This document shows, piece by piece, positions 51,721 to 62,799 of a stretch of 64,000 bases of DNA. The stretch spans positions 22,813,219-22,877,218 of the forward strand of contig OU452219.1 of the NCBI GenBank assembly GCA_911728455.2. The letters are read 5' to 3'. How positions within the stretch are numbered: the stretch's first letter is position 1; every line of letters starts with the position of its first letter. Under the pieces are notes generated by a model. The model searched no databases, was not told the origin of the DNA, and saw nothing but the letters and a program-made list of their open reading frames with translations. Origin of the DNA: Marthasterias glacialis (taxonomy: Eukaryota; Echinodermata; Asteroidea; Forcipulatida; Asteriidae). The position numbers and the translations under genes were made by a program.

Positions 51721-52401
51721 GTTTTATCTTTGGACCGGAGACGACGAAAAACGTTTGAAAATTGCATTATTTGCTTAGTATGAACACATTGGCTTATTCC
51801 ACAAGAATTGGAGAACACTTGGGTAAGTTGATGATGTTTTTTTTTAATGAAAAAATAGTGAAATAATGTGTTTTTCTGCTAGGTGCATGTTTCCGGGTAC
51901 TCCTAGAACTATGAGGTTCGTTCCGCTATCGTCTCCACGAACCTCATAGTCATAGAGTGACATGTACAAAATCCTATTCGAAACTTTCTGCCCTTCACGT
52001 TTACATGGCTACAGTTCTTTTTTGAAATCAGATCTCGCCAAAACTAGGCTCTATGTGTTCTTTAATCTCTCATCGAGCGTTGCACGGGTCCAGAAAATCC
52101 ACTCCGCAAACTAAAAGTTTTTAAAAAGTGATAAATTCTCACCGCAATTCAGATCCAATTCAAACTAGACCCAGTAACTGGGGCGCTGTACTCCTTTTTT
52201 TAGATTTTTGACATTATCTGTCGTACTAGCGCCCCAGTCCGTGGTATATTTGGAAAGTGCTCCGAAGCGTTTTTTTCTGAATCAGTTACAAAATTGTCAA
52301 AATTGCGACAAAGACTCGACAGAATTGCTTGAAAATCGCCTACTGGCTTCTCCAAGTATTTACAGTGAAATAAAATGCAGTTAATTGTACTCACGATCAT
52401 T
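51721..52401. other. 681-bp segment present only in copy 2
   Basis: Absent from copy 1. ATT occurs at both edges (51718-51720 and 52399-52401), giving 3-bp microhomology. It contains a 14-bp perfect hairpin at 51908-51950 (ACTATGAGGTTCGT / ACGAACCTCATAGT) and the outer part of a foldback-type element from about 52160. No gene recognised. Confidence 0.9.
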
Positions 52402-52675
52402 TTTGGTCCTCCAAATCGATGATTTTTAGCCCACTATCACGCATAATATATCAAATTTGCCATTAGAATCGCCATTTTGAATGTGATACTCAACGACTGT
52501 TTTCTTATGTGTATAAATGCTGCGAGGATTGCGTGTTCGCTGAGGCCCTGACTTTCATATTGTTTTCCACGCAGTCAACGCAGGATACCAGGCTGTGTGT
52601 AGCGCCAATGTTCACTGATGCCCTGACATTCATATTGATTTGCGTAGTCAATGCAGGATACCAGCTGTGTAGCAT
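52160..52675. mobile_element. Foldback-type repeat, copy 2
   Basis: Starts CTAGACCCAGTAACTGGGGC and runs through GGTATATTTGGAAAGTG, AAAATCGCCTACTGGCTTCT and TAGCCCACTATC. The same order is seen at 60520-60900, and the inverted outer part is seen at 60950-61127. Confidence 0.8.
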
Positions 52676-53469
52676 ATGAAAACGTTTTGGTGCTTTTTGG
52701 CCACCAACTGTAAGCGTGAAATGTACTATCTTCAGCACAGGAGGCGCATGCACGGACTATACCATTATTTATGCAGGGTGCTGCATGTTATAGGCATAGT
52801 GCGTACGCCACAAGAAAGTATAAAAACATACGTGACAAGCGGGAATCATTACAGTTAGGAATCATTACGGAAAAGAATGTGTCCTTCTGCCTCGATGGAA
52901 ATCCCATAAAACATGATAGGTGATGTAAGTTGCTTTCAAACACAGTCTTGTTTATCACATGAACCATTTTCTCATCACAAATTATTAACTTATCAAATTA
53001 TTGTTTATGATTTTCATCTAAAATACAACAAATTTAAAGACTGCCAGATTGTCTGAATACAGTTGTCTCATATAAAAACAGTGAAGCTGTTTTATTTGTG
53101 TAACAATCAACAATGGACATTTGAAATGCAAGTTAATTAAATTTCATATGAACAATCCTTAAATTACAACAACCATTGCTATTCGTAAATGCCATACTGT
53201 GTCACAAAACTTGAGATACACTGAACTTGTCTGATAAAAAATTTGGGGACTTTTGTTTAAAAATCCCTCACAGTACAATAATATATCAGTTTTGTTTCCT
53301 GTACCCTTCACAAACGTTAACACAAACATAAAACATAAAACCCCTTTGCAGACACGATGGTTTCAATTCTTTGGAAAAAGTCTTCAACACCCTTCTCCTG
53401 TAGTAATATGTCAATGTTGCCTTTTTTACATAATGTAAAGTCTCCGTTTGAATTACTGATACGATACCA

Positions 53470-53927
53470 CTAGCCGAACTCAAGGAAGTTTTCAAAGTTT
53501 TGAGGTTGATATATAACAAGCTTTGATGAGCAGCTGATTTTCTTGCCAAGATGTCTGATTGCAGTGAATGTTTCTCCTTGAATGGGTATCTTTATAGTTA
53601 CTTGGCTGTCACGCTTTCTGGCCAAGCTAAGTTTCTCCTGAATGGAAGTTATAAGGGTTGTTCTAAAAAAAAGTGAAGTGTTATGTATTGCCGTGGGTTG
53701 CCTTTCAACTATCTCAGCGATTTCTCTCCACTCATCAAAGGAGTGTGGCCATCCAATGTAGTGCACCAGGGACTCTGTCTTTTGTAATGTAACTCTTTGG
53801 TTAAGTATTTGAACGTCAAACAAAGTGTCCGTTGACCATCTGGGAGATCTTTTCCGACTGTGTTGATGCCTTACCCCGAGTTGTTGTTTACAACTGCCAA
53901 ATGATCTAGTCTTTTGAGCTTCTTGAG
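53470..53927 (-). CDS. Last exon of a gene with a chromo-barrel/Tudor-like motif, upstream exons not found
   Basis: A 458-nt minus-strand exon opens after a good acceptor (GTTTTCACAG at 53928) and ends with TAG at 53470. The frame encodes about 152 residues. The segment LVHYIGWPHSFDEWREIAEI has the Y-x-G-W...D-E-W pattern of MRG15-type chromo-barrel and Tudor-knot folds, which bind methylated lysines or nucleic acids; similar motifs also occur in transposon-derived genes. The rest is basic and Gln/Ser-rich. No convincing upstream exon was found to 55 kb, so this could be a fragment. Its 3' end straddles the duplication edge. Confidence 0.55.
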
Positions 53928-55465
53928 CTGTGAAAACAACATAAATTATACATAAATTAATAGACATTGATAATCAAATTTATGTTACTTTTTAGGAAGG
54001 GTGGATTTTTTATTTTCAAACTCTAGTAGACCCATCATTGTACTAATTGTGAGAAGGTATGACATAGTCAGATAGGCCTAGTGTCTTTAGGCTATTTCAA
54101 TTGTTTGTTTGACATGTTTTTTCCAAATTATTTATTTATTTATTAAATTATTTGTTTATTTTTCTGTATAATTGCAAGGCTAGATATCTTGCTGTCTGTG
54201 TACTGACTGGATTTTAGCTGTACTGTTAGCCCTCCTTACATAAGGAAGGCTTCAGCTGGGGCAAGGCTTAGCCCACCAATTTTTTTTTTTTAGTTTTACA
54301 ATGTTAGCCCAAGTTCAATTTATTAAGCCACACAGCACAGGCCTAGCACGACTCTCTGATTGAACTTGGTAGGCCTACGAATGGACTCACCCACGCACAA
54401 AATGGTATCAACGTCTAACGTACACACAAAAAAATAAATTACTAACTTGTGTGACAGGCGTTTTTTGTTTCGCCCTGTTACAGTCATTCTTTCTTGAAAA
54501 GTTAGGGTTTTTATCACGAAATGTTCTATACGAGTACCTTATTCTAATAACATAAAAGTTAAGGGTCAAAGACCTTTTTTTATGATTAAACTTTCCTTGT
54601 AAACTTTGCCAGCACGATCCATAGAAGTGACGTCTGGTACAGCACAGTACGTACACACATACGTACGCGTCACACACACACAAACTGTAATGTCCACGCC
54701 TGACTGCCACCCACGCTATGTTGTTGATTTAAGCTTAATTGTTATTGGCTATCAGAGTCCGGTTCTAAATATCCTCCAATCAACAAGTGCTTTAGATGAC
54801 TTTAAAGGATATTCCTTAATACAGCTAATACCACTTGAACTGTTAAAATCGGCCGAGGGATGGCGCTGTTTCAGTTTTCTGAACAAAGCAATGCAATCAA
54901 AATGGCGGATCGCGCAGCGTAAAAAGTTGCTGGACTGTTTTTAAATTGCCGAAGTCCGGTATTATATTATATTTAATTCTTTTTAAATTTATACGATATA
55001 AACATGGATACTTTTTTCAACATAACTGTGTTTGAACTGTGCAGATGAGTTATGTGGATCGGAAGATATTGTATTTTTTGTGCGAAGCTTGTAGGAAAGG
55101 TTTACGGTACGTCATGTTCAAAATCATTATCAAACGTTTTGGCCGCAACGTTTTCATATGAAAAAGTTGTGTGCACAACTTTCCGTACTACGCTAATGCA
55201 ATCCATATACACATTAAAGGCTCCCTAATTTAGTTGTTGTGTCGCTATCTTTACGAGCTCAAAGCTTCAAATTGGTAAAAGCAAACACACAAATGTGTGA
55301 ATCATTTGAAAGATAATTTTGTCCTTAACAAAATAAACTAAACTTGTAAACACAAAAAATAATCAAAAATTGTATCAAGATTTCTAGATACTGCATTAAA
55401 ACCGCTGGCTTTTCCTTGCTAGTTCAGTGAGTAAATGACTTACGTTGAAGTTGTGTGCAGTTGCT
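53928..55465. other. Region upstream of the chromo-barrel-like exon, with a candidate promoter
   Basis: Mostly AT-rich. Near 54600-54950 it becomes more GC-rich, with CpGs and AAAATGGCGG (54899-54908), a YY1-like core motif, and ATGGCGCTGTTTC nearby. This may be the promoter of a gene reading either way. No exon could be joined in phase to 53927. Confidence 0.35.
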
Positions 55466-55532
55466 AAAGGGTTAATTAGCTGTTCCGACCATCCGTCGGA
55501 ACAGCTATTGTTTCTGTTGAGATTTTTTAAAA

Positions 55533-55564
<32 letters not shown>

Positions 55565-55981
55565 CTTTATTTCCACCAAAACCCTATTGACTTAACCACA
55601 TGACTTTTCTGCGCAGCATAATTCATTTTTAGAAAACAAATCACCAGACAAATCCTATACCATATGAAAGCTTAAGCCTTGACTTAGTGAAACGATGTAA
55701 AAAAAATATAATTATAAGTTAATTAACTAAGTTACAGCGACATGAATATTTAATTAGCCAATCTTGTGGCCACATTATCTCAGGAAGTATACATCCGATA
55801 TTCATTTTGTTTCCAGTTTTCGACTTGTTCGCTATTGTAGATGTGCTTTTGGATCAGTTTTTTATGTCGTGTCATCATGATGTCATTTATAGCACATTTT
55901 GTATTTGTGTGCAAAGCATATTGAACCCTTTTCTAAACTTGATCAAGTCCTAATCCCTTCTCCGCCTGCTGCTGCTGCGTT

Positions 55982-56506
55982 TTGTATACGCTCGACATAC
56001 ATTTTGTACACTTTATTACAGTTGCAGACTTACACAAGTCTATTTGTGTGCTCCTTGCATGTGGTGGCATATCCGTCCACTGTGACGAGATCGACCGTGC
56101 ACAAGTGCATAACGTTAGTGGGGAGGAATTGGACGGTTTTACGGGGACATTTTTGTGGAGACCTGGTGGTATGTCAAGCTGTGTGGTATTAATGGACGTC
56201 AAGTCCGTTGTGTTTCACAACTGGTTACTCCATGAAATCGAGAAAAACTATCTTATCATGGACGATAGTTCCTTCCTGCATGGCCTAACTTGTGTTTTTA
56301 GTCATTATACCAAATGTAAAATAATAAGGCTCAGAACGGGATACTCGACAAGCAATCAGACTTGGCATCAAAGAGTGGATTCAGTGGAACGTCCTGTCGC
56401 AGTTTGTAGATATATGACTCCCTTTCACACCTGCTTTTTAAATCAACACTTGACAATATTATTTAAAAGCTTGGTTTTTAAATCATCAAACTTCATATAT
56501 CTGTAG
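55982..56506 (+). CDS. Unrecognised 174-codon reading frame
   Basis: The longest uninterrupted frame in the right third (starts MYTLDIHFVHFITV; contains GEELDGFTGTFLWRPGGMSS and VVFHNWLLHEIEKNYLIMDD). The GFTGTFLWRPGG stretch looks protein-like, but I recognise no family and no splice context. It may be a transposon relic or chance. Confidence 0.25.
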   Translation: MYTLDIHFVHFITVADLHKSICVLLACGGISVHCDEIDRAQVHNVSGEELDGFTGTFLWRPGGMSSCVVLMDVKSVVFHNWLLHEIEKNYLIMDDSSFLHGLTCVFSHYTKCKIIRLRTGYSTSNQTWHQRVDSVERPVAVCRYMTPFHTCFLNQHLTILFKSLVFKSSNFIYL

Positions 56507-56904
56507 TTAGATAGTGTTATAACTTTTATTTCCCCCTGGAAAAGTTCCCAGAGGCATACCAAGTACCAAGTAAACGTATGTACGTTGAATCATGGGGGAA
56601 GGAGATGGTTGAATCATGTAGAATCAAGATTGAGTTTAGAAAAAGTAATTTGTCATTCATTAACCATAGATCATCTGAGCAAGAACAACGTTGTTGTTTA
56701 TATTTAACACACACTTCAACATTCTACTCTGCCGATATTTTTTCTTGAACATTTGTCATCTGCCCTGGAGAGACACAGAAGACCTAATATTGACAACAAT
56801 TTTCTCTCAGTTTTTTGTTCTTTCAATACAATATTTTAGTGAACGTTATAATATTTTGAGTGAAGTGTTTAATCCCCTCGCAAGAATATTTTGATTTTGC
56901 AAAA

Positions 56905-57700
56905 TCATTTCGTCCTTCGGGACAATATCTCAGAGAATGAAGTATTATTTTGTTCACTCAAAATTATTTTGTTTCTTTCAAACAATTACTCTTAGGGAGC
57001 GAAATAGATTTCCATGTGAAATGTTATTTCGCACCCTTAAAATAATGTTTTTATCATCAAAACAATATTTCAGGGAACAAGATAGTATTTCTAGTGAAGT
57101 ACTATTCCGTTCTCTCAAAATATTAGTTTGTTCCCTCAAAAGTATTTCGTCCTTCGAACAATATTTTAGGGGACGAAATAGTATTTCGAGTGAAGTACTC
57201 CGTTCCCTCAAAAATAAATTAATTCATTCACTCACGATCATTTCGTTCCTCCAAAACAATATTTTAGGGAATAAAATAGCATTTTGAGTGAAACAATACT
57301 CCGTTCCCTCAAAATATTAATTCGTTCACTCAAAGTCATTTTATTCCTTCAAAAAAATATTTCAGGGAATGAAACGGTATTTTGAGAGAAACAATATTCC
57401 GTTTCCTCATAATATTAGTTTGTTCTCTCAAAATGATTTCGTCCTTCGAAACAATATTTCAGGGAACGAAATAGTACTACGAGTAAGGTATTATTCTGTT
57501 CCCTCAAAGTATTAATTCGTTCAGTCAAAATCTTTTCGTTCCTTCAAATCAGTATTTCAGAGAATAAAATAGTATTTTGAGCGAGACAATATTCCTTTTC
57601 CTCAAAATATTAGTTTGTTCCCTCAAAACCATTTCCTCCTTCGAAACAATATTTCAGGGAGTGAAATAGTTTTTCGAGTGAAGTATTTTTATGTTCCTTG
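56905..57700. repeat. 98-bp tandem array with two alternating monomers
   Basis: ACAATATTTCAGGGA recurs at about 57061, 57158, 57257, 57352, 57451, 57551 and 57647, that is every 95-100 bp, with decayed units before. Alternate units carry CGAAATAGTATTTCGAGTGA or AATAAAATAGTATTTTGAG, giving a dimer period near 195 bp. Noncoding. Confidence 0.85.
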
Positions 57701-57730
57701 GACCATGTATGGCATTTTCTTTACACTTAT

Positions 57731-58300
57731 GACCCCAACTTGACCACTCCTTCTGGTCCAAACAGGAAGTTCAAAAGTTTCAAAAATCATATCTTCAGAA
57801 CTAAACTTCATAAAGTCGTAATCTTTATGTTGTGTTGTAGCTTACATCATATGTGACATTTGAATTAAAGGGGTGACCCCACTTTGACCTTTACTTCCGG
57901 TCCAAACAGGAATCTCAAAATTTCAAAAAATCATATCTCATGTGGCAAATATCGTGGAGTCATAGTCTTTGTTCTATTTGTAGCTTACATCATGTGTGAC
58001 ATTTGATTATTAGGCATGACCCCACTTTGACCCTTACTCCCGGTTCAAACAGGAAGCTCTGAATTAAAAAAAACATTTCCTGTGCCAAATGTCGTACACT
58101 CATAATCTTTGTACCATTTGTACCTTAGACGACATGTGACATTAAGTTAACAGGCATGACCCCACTTTGACCTTTACTGCCGGTCCAAATAAGAAGCTCT
58201 AAATAAATACAAAAATGATAATACCTCCTGACCCAATTGTCTTACTGTCATAATCTGCGTAACGAGTGTGCACATTTTAAAGGTCTGAAATAATTAATCA
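57731..58300. repeat. Tandem array, about 142-bp unit, four copies
   Basis: GACCCCACTTTGACCTTTAC followed by CCGGTCCAAACAGGAAGCTC starts at 57731, 57875, 58018 and 58158. Each unit also has a CATATGTGACATT-type segment. Copies are 70-85% alike by eye. Confidence 0.85.
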
Positions 58301-58354
58301 AACTTCAAAAACTTCGGAACAGCCTTGTGATTGTAATAAACAATCACAATTTCT

Positions 58355-58570
58355 AGTTGTACTCACAATCACTTTCTGTCCTCCAAATCAATGATTTTTT
58401 AGCCCACTAAAACCACTAAAACTGCAGCTGTTACGATCTCCATTTTACTACTGATAGTCATGTGATACTCAACGACTGTTTTCTTATGTGTAAAAACACT
58501 ACACAGCTGGTATCCTGCGTTGACTGTGCAAAACAATAATGCAAACAGGGCATCAGCGAACATGCATTTC
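58355..58570. mobile_element. Foldback-type repeat, diverged copy
   Basis: Contains TTGTACTCACAATCACTTTC, AATGATTTTTTAGCCCACTA, CTCAACGACTGTTTTCTTAT and GCATCAGCGAACATG. It runs without interruption across the point where copy 1 of the duplication is broken. Confidence 0.7.
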
Positions 58571-58599
58571 TCGTAGTGTTAATACGACTTTTTAAAAAT

Positions 58600-59990
58600 T
58601 TTGAAAATGTTTGAAAATGAATAAGTTTTTTCTCTCTCACTATTTTCTTGTACCTTCGATGACTGATTGAGTTTAAACTTTCACAGGTTTTTATATCATG
58701 TATAATGTTGGATCACACAAAGTGTAGATACTGGTCTTTGACAATTACCAATGTTGACCATATGCTTTAACTATGCTGGTATCAGGCTTTGATTTTAGAA
58801 TATCAACTTTATAAATTGTTAGGGAATATGTACGTGCAAGGGAGAATGGACCATGTGCCCCTTTTTAGAGACCCTTTAGAGACCCTGTCAATCAAACAAT
58901 GTGCATTGACCAATTGGATCACGCCTTTTGGTCATGTGACCTCGGTCAAACTCGGTCACACGTGCAGCGTAAGTGCACACAAACTAAGGTGTGTGGGCGG
59001 GGCTTGTTGACAAAGCCGGAACAGTCTATAGTATACAAAGTCTCCTTTAAAGTCCTGCTTACAAGACCAGTGACTCCTTACTAGCTTACTCAATATTGAC
59101 CTCAATCTAAGTTTGATTTTTCAAAATCTGTGTTACTAGTCCTGCAGCAAGAGAACATTTTATGAATTAAACTTGTTAGTATCAAGTCTTCTACAGAATT
59201 GATGTTCAGTGGTGTAAACATCACCTATGGGTCATTTCAAGAAGTTGGGTATACAACTTCTACACAAGGTGTGAAATGTTGTAAATTTCTTAACATTCAC
59301 AATAATTGATACCCATAATAGATTATATAGGTTACAGCAGCACTAATACCTAGTTCACAACATGAGTTTTACTAATCAAATATATTATTTTCATATGGAA
59401 TGTGGATAAACTGTCACGCCGCAAAAGGACACTAATTCTTTTGGTGTCCCTATTACATGTGAAATCAGTACCTTACTTTTGCCATATCTCAAGAACTTTC
59501 TTTAACTTAACGTTAATTAACCACCTTCTGTGTACTTGAACAGATGAAATTCTGACTTTTTCCAATTGAATTTTAGAGTGATATGGCACAAATAAGTTAA
59601 AGATTTTGTGGTAAATGTAAAATCCATAAACATTCATGTTGGATGCCTCATATTCACTGAAGAGGTCTGATTTTCATATAATTTTATTAGAGATATATCC
59701 TTAACTATGCACAGACATTTTCAAGGCAATATCACTGGAAATATGCCCCAAAAGGTGTTTTCTGGTTTCACATACATCCGGGACACCATTTTGGTGTCCT
59801 GTTACATGTGAAACCAAAAATTTATTTCTGTTATATATCGGCCAGCTTTCTTAGAAAATTCCAGAGTTTCATACCTTAATTTAATAAGACCTACCTGTAG
59901 GTTTACGAAATTAGTAACAAAAAGACAAATTAATTAAAGCACAGAGAATAAAATGTAGACTGGTATCACTTGTGACAGGACACCAAATTT
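58600..59990. other. Noncoding region with repeated GGACACC hairpins
   Basis: A GGACAC-TTTTGGTGTCC palindromic block followed by ATTACATGTGAAA occurs near 59427 and again at 59781 (about 355 bp apart), with a third ACAGGACACCAAA near 59976. No coding similarity in the rest. Confidence 0.5.
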
Positions 59991-60033
59991 GAGGGGATGT
60001 CAAACGAACATTTTAACAATATATCCTCATCGC

Positions 60034-60244
60034 AGTGTTGTAGGTCTCGGGACCTGGTCTGGGTCTCGGGACCGTCTCGAGACCTTTTTTTGCGATCTCG
60101 GTCTCGGTCTAGGTCTCGGGCCAATGAAAGTCTCGGTCTCGGAAGGGTGGTCTTGGTCTCGGGTGGGCTGGCCTCGGTCTCGGTCTCGGTCTCGGATGCA
60201 AATGTCTCGGGTTTTACCCTCGAGACCTGTCGAGACCACAACAC
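60034..60244. mobile_element. GGTCTC array bounded by inverted GTGTTGTxGGTCTCG ends
   Basis: A core of GGTCTC hexamers (on the minus strand GAGACC, read as Arg-Asp repeats) is framed by GTGTTGTAGGTCTCG and its inverse CGAGACCACAACAC. So the array is part of a small element with terminal inverted repeats rather than a simple satellite. Confidence 0.75.
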
Positions 60245-60366
60245 TTTTTACACAGAAAATATAACATTACGTCCGCTGGATAGTAGCCTTTTCGCAGTAC
60301 TCGTCTAGTCTTTATTCAAAGCAATGGTAATATTGACGAATACGACTAACCCTTACATTGCATTCT

Positions 60367-60413
60367 GGCCGTGTTTCGGCTGTTGCCGAGAAGCGTTAAA
60401 TTCCGACACGGCC
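60367..60413. mobile_element. Remnant of the CCGTGTCCGAAT hairpin MITE
   Basis: GGCCGTGTTTCGGC and the inverted CCGACACGGCC flank a 20-base spacer; related to 43632-43760. Confidence 0.5.
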
Positions 60414-60519
60414 TTAGACTGCTGCTGGAATAGAGACCAGTTCTGACTGGTACCCAACAGTCAACACCGCCTGGCTATTGCAATGCGAAGCACAGGCTTT
60501 TTTCACTGGATACACATCA

Positions 60520-61130
60520 GTCCGTGATATATTTGGAAAGTGTGGTGAAGCGGATTTTTTATGAATCAGTTATAAAGTTGTCAAAATTACAACAAAGACT
60601 CAACAGAATTGCTTGAAAATCGCCTACTGGCTTCTCCAAGTATTTATGATGAAATAAAATGCATTTAGTTGTACTCACAGTCATTTTCAGTCCTCAAAAT
60701 CGGTTATTTTTAGCCCACTCTCAAATTTGCCGTTAGAATCGCCATTTTGAACGTGATACTAAAGGACTGTTTCCTTATATGTATAAACGCTGCGAGGATT
60801 GCGTGTTCACTGAGGCCCTGACTTTCATATTGTTTTCCGCGCAGTCAACGCAGGATACCAGGATACGCAGCTGGTATCCTACATTGACTGCGCAAATCCA
60901 TATGCATGTCAGGCCATCAGCGAACGTTGACACTACACAGCCTTCTATCCTGCGTTGAAAGCAATTTTGTTGAGTCTTTGTTGTAATTTTGACAATTTTA
61001 TAACTGATTCATAAAAAATCTGCTTCGCCACACTTTCCAAATATATCACGGACTAGGGCGCTAGTACGATCGATAATGTCAAAATCTCAAAAAAGGAGTA
61101 CAGTGCCCCACTTACTGGGTCTAGAAAGTG
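60520..61130. mobile_element. Foldback element with both arms
   Basis: The left arm (GTCCGTGATATATTTGGAAA, 60520 onward) recurs inverted at the right (TTTCCAAATATATCACGGAC near 61035-61055). The right arm extends to CACTTACTGGGTCTAG at 61127. The middle carries AGTCAACGCAGGATACCAGG. This is the most complete copy of the family. Confidence 0.8.
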
Positions 61131-61389
61131 CTCATCACACATCAGTGTAGGGTAAACAAAATTAATAAAGTAGAAAATTTAAACTAGTATTTCCCACAGG
61201 TTCAACACTGAAAAATCTGTACTAAAAGAAAAAATAATAATAAAACAATGCGTCTTTTTGGGAAGATACAATTTTGTTGTGTGCTTAAATCTTTATTGCT
61301 GAGACTTTACAATATTACATCTACATCCTTGTTAAAGCATAGAGAAAGAAGTTAAAGCTATTGTGAACTGGCAGTTTATTTCGCATTTG

Positions 61390-61572
61390 TATGTCTTGGT
61401 CTCGGTCTTGGTCCCGGAGGGGAGGTCTCGGTCTCGGTCTCGGTCTTGGTCTTGGCCTGCAAATGTCTTGGTCTCGGAAGGGCTGGTCTTGGTCTTGGTC
61501 TCAGTCTCGAATGCCTTGGTCTCGATCTCGGTCTTGGCTCGGACTTCCAGGTCTTGACTACAACACTGCCTC
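61390..61572. mobile_element. Second GGTCTC/GGTCTT array with TAxAACACTG end
   Basis: GGTCTCGGTCTTGGTC-type hexamers end at AGGTCTTGACTACAACACTG, which is the same terminal motif as the element at 60034. The left end is less clear. Confidence 0.7.
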
Positions 61573-62790
61573 ATCGAGTGTGAAAAAGACTCCAACCAAT
61601 CCTTTGTTTGACTTGTGAAACTATTACTTGCAATGGTGCATGACAATACGATTTAGATCAAGTAAAGCTGAGGAAGGTAGAAAATGTATTTCTTAGGGTT
61701 TAATTGTTATCATTTTTGGAAAAAAATTCACACTTTATGTAATCTAACTTCATGGAATAACCCCTATACAAAATGTAATGTGTAAATGTAAAAGTAAAAG
61801 TTTTACTTTATAAAAGTATAAACTAACTATCAGCGATAACAATTATGTAATGCACACAAGAGAAAACAATAAATGAGTGTTAACGCGATTGTCCAAAAAA
61901 CAACAAAGGAGGTACATAGTTCATCACACTGTTAGAGATCAATTTGTTTGTGGCAAAAACCGCCCCTGATTATTTTTCTCGATTTGACTCAATATAGCGC
62001 GCACCACGAATGTATCAAAATGTAATACAATTCACATATGCAAGCACACACAAGCCTGTGTGCAAGTGATGTGTGTACTATTGTGCTTTGGTGAGCGAAA
62101 GCACGGTTTAAGCGAGATTTTGTTTGGCGAAAAGTTTCTATAATCCCAAAAGTCTGGACCTTAACAAGGTCCAATCAAAATAATTTTTGCAGAAGTATTT
62201 AGACCGGGATCTCCCCTAACAACCCTTTTTTTAAGAAGGTCACATGGTGGTGCTGTTTTGTATTATTGCGGTGAGTTAAAGAGCTCGGTCCACTGAAAAC
62301 CGCAATTTGCGTACAAAATGGTGATAAATTCTGCTCAAGCAACCTTTTTTAGCAATAAAAGTACGGACTTTATTTGTCATAAAAATTTGATATTTTGTAT
62401 CACTGGGATGTAGAATGTTGTTGTCTTCATTATACCTTTTTAACAGGTCAAAGCATTGTTCCTATATTTAATGGTGTACAAAAATTTACATCGAGGCGCA
62501 GCTTTTGACTGGCAATTCTCATAGCGGAAAAATCAGTGACTGCGCGTATGCTTGAAAAGGAGCGCTGCCAAATTGATATGAGACCAAGTCTCGCAGTAAT
62601 TTTACAACCGCAGAAATGGCATGACAATGGCCATGGCCCTATTGTGATGCTAGGGCTGGCACGTCTTCCATTGTAGGCAGTCCCAAACAGCTTACTGCAA
62701 CACAACAATGTGTCTTCTCCGCAATCTTTATGCCATTGGTCACTGCATACCGCCATTTTCTGCGTTGATGTTTGCGGCTTTAAGTTGTTG
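61573..62790. other. Region without a confident gene
   Basis: AT-rich. A minus-strand frame at 62448-62756 starts MAVCSDQWHKDCGEDTLLCC right at an ATGGCGGTATG (YY1-like) motif with a CCAAT 10 bases inside, so it could be the first exon of a minus-strand gene. I cannot identify the protein and give this low weight. Confidence 0.3.
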
Positions 62791-62799
62791 TTTCGTACA

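Larger units (their letters stand above)
45217..53589. repeat. Tandem segmental duplication, copy 2 (about 8.4 kb)
   Basis: Near-exact repeat of 37526-45218 in direct orientation. Differences I found are the poly-T/TTTA tract at about 50190-50256 versus 42500-42564 and the extra 681 bp at 51721-52401. I noticed no substitution elsewhere in the stretches compared. The two-base AT is shared at the junction, within a partly matching GGG-AT-TTT context. Confidence 0.95.
55470..58360. mobile_element. Composite element with GTTCCGA hairpin end and internal satellite arrays
   Basis: The left end has a perfect hairpin GTTCCGACCATCCGTCGGAAC, then AGCTATTGTTTCTG. The right end has TTCGGAACAGCC followed by AAACAATCACAATTTCTAG, a partly inverted match. 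Between them lie an (ATT)n tract (55537-55565), an unrecognised reading frame (55982-56506), a 98-bp array and a 142-bp array. Whether all this is one transposon is uncertain. Confidence 0.4.

Noticed and set aside
37526-53589. CRISPR or phage-like repeat system
   Set aside because: The genome is eukaryotic, and the repeats are a segmental duplication, MITEs and satellites with no regular spacers.
54606-54944. 112-codon plus-strand frame
   Set aside because: No protein similarity seen and no splice sites; it overlaps a GC-richer, promoter-like stretch.
59966-60244. Arg-Asp repeat protein (RDRDRD) frames
   Set aside because: They are translations of the GGTCTC hexamer array in several frames on both strands.
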